Part shown: positions 60,990 through 64,000 of the stretch, in pieces
Numbering within the stretch: the first letter of the stretch is position 1
Layout of the letters: each line of letters opens with the position of its first letter
Source of the DNA: Biscogniauxia marginata
Lineage: Eukaryota > Ascomycota > Sordariomycetes > Xylariales > Xylariaceae
Length of the DNA: 64,000 bases
Assembly: GCA_022695795.1 (NCBI GenBank)
Contig: MU404112.1
Location: forward strand, 62,001-126,000
Direction of reading: 5' to 3'
Program-made: the position numbers and the translations under genes
The notes under the pieces: generated by a model
Databases searched by the model: none
Told to the model about the DNA's origin: nothing
What the model saw: only the letters and a program-made list of their open reading frames with translations

Positions 60990-62168
60990 ATGGCACCCAG
61001 GCGACCGGACAAGAAGTCGAAAAAGCGAGAGAAAGCCGCCATCTCCCGGGCTGCTGGCGGCGGCGGCGACTCCAAGCCCATCTCCCCGCAGGTCCTCATC
61101 AAGGCCGCCGAACACCAAATACAAGAGGGCAACATCCAGGACGCCACCACGCTAGCGGAGAAAGCGCTCGAAAAGTGCGCTGCGGGGAGCGACGATGCGC
61201 TGTCGGCGCTGAGCCTGCTCGGGCAGATCAGCCTCGAGACGGGCGAATTCGAGACGGCGCGGGAGTACTTCCTTCGGGCGGTCGCGATCGACGAGGACGG
61301 GTCGCGGGACGAGAACGTGGGCGGTGGGCCGGAGAAGTTCCTATGTCTGGCACAGCTGAGCGAGGAGGGCGGCCAGGACAGCGTGACGTGGTTCGAGAAG
61401 GGCGCGGCGGCGCTGAAGAAGCAGATCGCAGCGTTGGAAGACGCGAAATCAAGAGGAGAGCGGCGGCGGAGCGGCGGAGACGATGACGACCGGCAGATGA
61501 TCCTCGAGGACCTCAAGAAGAAGCTCGCCATGACGCTGTGCTCCGTCGCCGAGGTCTACATGACGGACCTCTCGTGGGAGGAGGACGCCGAGAGGCGGTG
61601 CGAGGCCCTCACCACCGAGGCAACCATGGTCGCGCCCGACTTCGCCGAGACGTGGCAGACGCTGGCGAACGTGCGGATCTCGCAGTCGCGGACCGATGAC
61701 GCCAAGGCGGCGCTGACGAGAAGCCTAGACCTGTGGAAGGACCTGGCCCCAGAGGACCCGTCCGTACCAGACTTCCCGAGCCGGGTGGGTCTGGCGAGGC
61801 TGCTGATGGAGGTCGAGATGGAGCAGGAGGCGATCGAGGTTCTCGAGCGCCTCGTCAGCGACGACGACCAGAGCGTCGAGGTATGGTACCTAGGCGGCTG
61901 GGGCCTCTACGTCATGGGCGAGAAGCAAAAGGCGAAGAAGGCCGACGAGGAGGACGAGTGGAAGGCCTCGTGGATCTCCAGCCGAGTATGGCTGAACCAG
62001 TGTCTCCACCTTTACAAGTTACAAGATTACGAAGACGAGCGGCTAGGCGCGCACGCCAGGGAGCTCCTCGCGGCGATGGCCAAGGAACTCGGGGAGGCAC
62101 CGGCCGGAGAAGAAGACGAAGATGACGATTGGGAGGACGCGGGCAGCGATGAGGAGATGAAGGACTAA
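60990..62168 (+). CDS. ACL4: TPR protein, probable ribosomal protein L4 assembly chaperone (Acl4-like)
   Basis: A single exon of 392 residues. The N-terminus is a basic, Lys/Arg-rich extension (MAPRRPDKKSKKREKAA). Tandem tetratricopeptide helices follow (IKAAEHQIQEGNIQDATTLAEKAL, LGQISLETGEFETAREYFLRAV, TWQTLANVRISQSRTDDAKAAL, LARLLMEVEMEQEAIEVLERLV, WYLGGWGLYVMGEKQKA). The C-terminus is very acidic (EEDEDDDWEDAGSDEEMKD). TPR body plus acidic tail and this length match Acl4, the dedicated chaperone that binds nascent Rpl4 and escorts it to the nucleus. The assignment rests on remembered family architecture; another nuclear TPR protein is possible. It converges on the RWD gene, 374 bp away. 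Confidence 0.75.
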   Translation: MAPRRPDKKSKKREKAAISRAAGGGGDSKPISPQVLIKAAEHQIQEGNIQDATTLAEKALEKCAAGSDDALSALSLLGQISLETGEFETAREYFLRAVAIDEDGSRDENVGGGPEKFLCLAQLSEEGGQDSVTWFEKGAAALKKQIAALEDAKSRGERRRSGGDDDDRQMILEDLKKKLAMTLCSVAEVYMTDLSWEEDAERRCEALTTEATMVAPDFAETWQTLANVRISQSRTDDAKAALTRSLDLWKDLAPEDPSVPDFPSRVGLARLLMEVEMEQEAIEVLERLVSDDDQSVEVWYLGGWGLYVMGEKQKAKKADEEDEWKASWISSRVWLNQCLHLYKLQDYEDERLGAHARELLAAMAKELGEAPAGEEDEDDDWEDAGSDEEMKD

Positions 62169-62542
62169 ACTAGGTAGTTTGATTGAATCTCACTTACACA
62201 ACCTCTGTGACAGACAGGGACTAGACGGAAAGATACCACGAGATTTGGAGCATTTTGTCTCTGGCATGGGAAAGGGCGTTAAGGGGCAGGGGGGAAATCT
62301 GAGAACAAGAAAAAAAAAGGGGGGCCGGGGAATTTTCTCTTTCATTGAATTGATCGATACGTAAAGCATGCATTCTAGAACATCCTCCACGACGCGGCCG
62401 GGAGCTTTGCGCCCAAAAAGTACTCGATTTACTCCGTGCAAATGCTGGTTTCATGTTGATTCCCGCGACGTAGACCTATAGCTTTGGTCTATGTATGTAT
62501 GATATGTAATATGCAGGTAGGCAGGTAGCATATATACCTCTA
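62169..62542. other. Short convergent intergenic region
   Basis: 374 bp between the stops of two converging genes; it must hold both transcript ends. An A-run followed by G-rich sequence occurs near 62310-62330. No gene. Confidence 0.5.
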
Positions 62543-63562
62543 CTACGCCTCAAGCTTGAGCTTCTCCACCTGCTCGGTGGGCACGTCGTCACCCTCGTCG
62601 TCGTCTCCCTCGTCTCCCTCGCCCTCGTCGACCTTGCCGACGAGGCCGCGCTCCCAGAGCTGCCTGCCGGTCAGGCGGACGGGCTCCTTGACCTTGGCCT
62701 TCTTGAGGTCGGCGAGGCGGTCCTCCTCGTCGCGGCGGCGGCGGTCCTCCATCTCGCGCAGGAAGCCCTCGCGCCAGCGCAGGAAGGTCTCGGGCGTCAC
62801 GGGCGTGCCGTGGAACTTCTTGTTCTCCTCGCGCTCGGCCGCGAGCCGCACCTCCTCGCGCGCGCGGGCGGCGGCGGCCCGGCGCTCCCCGACCAGCCGC
62901 TCCGCCGCCTCCGTCAGCGTCGCCACGAGCGTGAACACCATCGCCATGCCCAGGTTCTCGCGCGCCGCCTCCTCGAGCCCGCGCAGCAGCTGCTCCTTGT
63001 CCTCGGCCACCGAGAGCCAGCGGTACGGCGTCGACGACCCAGTCCCCGAGAGGTCGAGGATCGGCGGCTCGTCGGGGTACGACTCCGGGTACCGGACGTG
63101 CAGGATCAGCGCGGGCGGCTCGCTGCCGTTGCCGTCGCCGTCGCCGTCGGCATCATGGTCGTCCTCGGGGGGGTTGAGCTTGATCGTGATGCGGTATTCG
63201 GTGTCGGATATGTCTGCGCTCCGGACCGACGTCGGGAGGTGGTGGTGGTCAGCTAAGAGGTAGATAATAACATCACGGCCGCTCTCCAATTAATCAATAA
63301 ATCAATCAATCACTTTTTGTTGGTTAAGGTTCTTCCCTCCCGTCTATCGGAAAGGGTCGCTTTTGGTGGGGAGGGGGGTAGCAAAGATGACGGGAAATGA
63401 TGAAGTTCGGGAAAGTCGCATAAGTTTAAAACTGCAGAGGTAGGTAGGTACCTAAATAAATAAATAAATAGAAAGGTATCTTTTTTTAGACATACCTGTG
63501 ATTTCATCGGGGAATATAGAGTCGAGAACTTCTCGTTCCTCTATCTGCTCCTCTCTCCCCAT
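62543..63562 (-). CDS. GIR2: RWD domain protein, Gir2/RWDD1-like
   Basis: Two exons, 63562..63496 and 63213..62543, encode 245 residues. The first exon gives MGREEQIEEREVLDSIFPDE, the classic start of an RWD domain, and splicing across a 282 bp intron (GTATGT...GCAG) restores ITDISDTEYRITIKL. The RWD signature YPESYPDEPP is at about 82-91. An Asp/Gly-rich insert interrupts the domain (DDHDADGDGDGN). After the domain comes a long charged coiled-coil (GERRAAAARAREEVRLAAEREENKKFH in parts, then TPETFLRWREGF) and an acidic tail. The HGTPVTPETFLRWREGF block is typical of RWDD1/Gir2 (DFRP2 family), which binds the GTPase Rbg2 and Gcn1 on ribosomes. The intron is the longest in the housekeeping part of the window. 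Confidence 0.85.
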
Positions 63563-63932
63563 TTTCGGTAGATACGTATTGTATGTAGTGTAGAAATAAA
63601 ACTCGAGGTTTTATTAAACGATTTAAAAGGTTGCGCAGCACAGATACAGCTACACTACCTGGTAAATAGGCATGGGGTTTACATCCAGGTGGGGGACGCC
63701 TTAGCGGGACTGAACACAGCATACGGATTACAGTATATGCATAATATTACACCTGGCCAACCGTTAGCAGCCGCCGGCGGTCCGGTAACGCTAGTCTCCC
63801 GACTTAGCTATTAGGTAGGCAATCCCCTATACACACATGGCGGGGATCCTTTATATACATTCAGTTTCACTTTAGTAAGTTATAAATGTCATACCTACCT
63901 AGTCACTCAACTGCTGCTGAACCTCATCTGGC
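63563..63932. other. Intergenic region
   Basis: 370 bp between the RWD gene start and the C-terminus of the next minus-strand gene, so it should hold the RWD promoter. No coding sequence recognised. Confidence 0.45.
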
Positions 63933-64000
63933 CTAGTCATTCCCTGTCAGGTCAACCACCTCATCAGCGGCCAAAACATTCTCAATATCAGGGAATTTAT
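63933..64000 (-). CDS. C-terminal end of a gene cut by the window edge
   Basis: On the minus strand the frame entering at 64000 reads KFPDIENVLAADEVVDLTGN with one more Asp before a TAG at 63933-63935. The acidic composition and the VVDLT segment, which resembles a SUMO-interacting motif (hydrophobic-hydrophobic-Asp-Leu-Thr next to acidic residues), suggest the real C-terminus of a nuclear protein. Only 21 residues are visible, so this is tentative and no family can be named. Confidence 0.4.
   Translation of the reverse strand, partial: KFPDIENVLAADEVVDLTGND

Noticed and set aside
62556..63263. Plus-strand open frame of 235 codons
   Set aside because: Ser/Arg-rich antisense shadow of the RWD gene caused by biased codons.

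Overview
The window is nuclear DNA of a filamentous ascomycete (Pezizomycotina, most likely a Sordariomycete-type genome). The evidence is short GT-AG introns of about 55-280 bp, Rad51, Nup120, Vps26, uL6 and V-ATPase subunit H with fungal features, a Zn2Cys6 regulator, a DHA1-type MFS relic, and long intergenic stretches sprinkled with TAGGTACCTA- and TACGGAGTA-like words. Class assignment is inference. No bacterial, plasmid, phage or CRISPR feature was seen, and no rRNA or tRNA gene was recognised.

Layout. 1-4.4 kb: an edge-truncated Cys/His-rich fungal protein (minus), a small uncharacterised two-exon gene, and a C12-family ubiquitin C-terminal hydrolase. 6.7-10.2 kb: an intron-dense Zn2Cys6 transcription factor that reads intact in about 13 exons. 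10.2-22.8 kb: a gene-poor accessory stretch with microsatellites and homopolymers and perhaps one degraded transporter fragment. 22.8-24.4 kb: a clearly broken MFS transporter pseudogene. 25-31.7 kb (all minus): a membrane-anchored histidine-phosphatase-fold protein, an F-box protein, and mitochondrial methylmalonate-semialdehyde dehydrogenase. 32.9-39 kb: V-ATPase subunit H, divergent from a Rieske-type 2Fe-2S protein, then a secreted/transmembrane protein with two six-cysteine modules and an Arg/Ser-rich tail. 40.6-49 kb is the conserved housekeeping core: ribosomal protein L9/uL6 (minus) divergent from VPS26 (plus), which converges on NUP120 (minus), which is divergent from RAD51 (plus). 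50.9-57 kb: a single-pass membrane protein of unknown role, a 4 kb gene-free stretch, and formyltetrahydrofolate deformylase. 59.3-64 kb: a small Ser/Arg-rich unknown, an Acl4-like TPR chaperone, a Gir2/RWDD1-like RWD protein, and the C-terminus of a further gene running off the right edge.

The genes do not form a metabolic cluster. They are mostly independent housekeeping functions (ubiquitin recycling, valine/pyrimidine catabolism, vacuolar acidification, retromer sorting, nuclear pore, recombination, one-carbon metabolism, ribosome biogenesis). Acl4-like and Gir2-like genes lie tail to tail and both point to ribosome-linked work. I found no convincing new multi-gene system. The best leads are single-gene oddities: the edge Cys-rich protein, two enzyme-fold proteins with altered catalytic positions, the double six-cysteine receptor-like protein, and two over-represented intergenic words.

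Exon limits were derived by hand from splice motifs, reading frame and family expectation, and have not been checked against transcripts.
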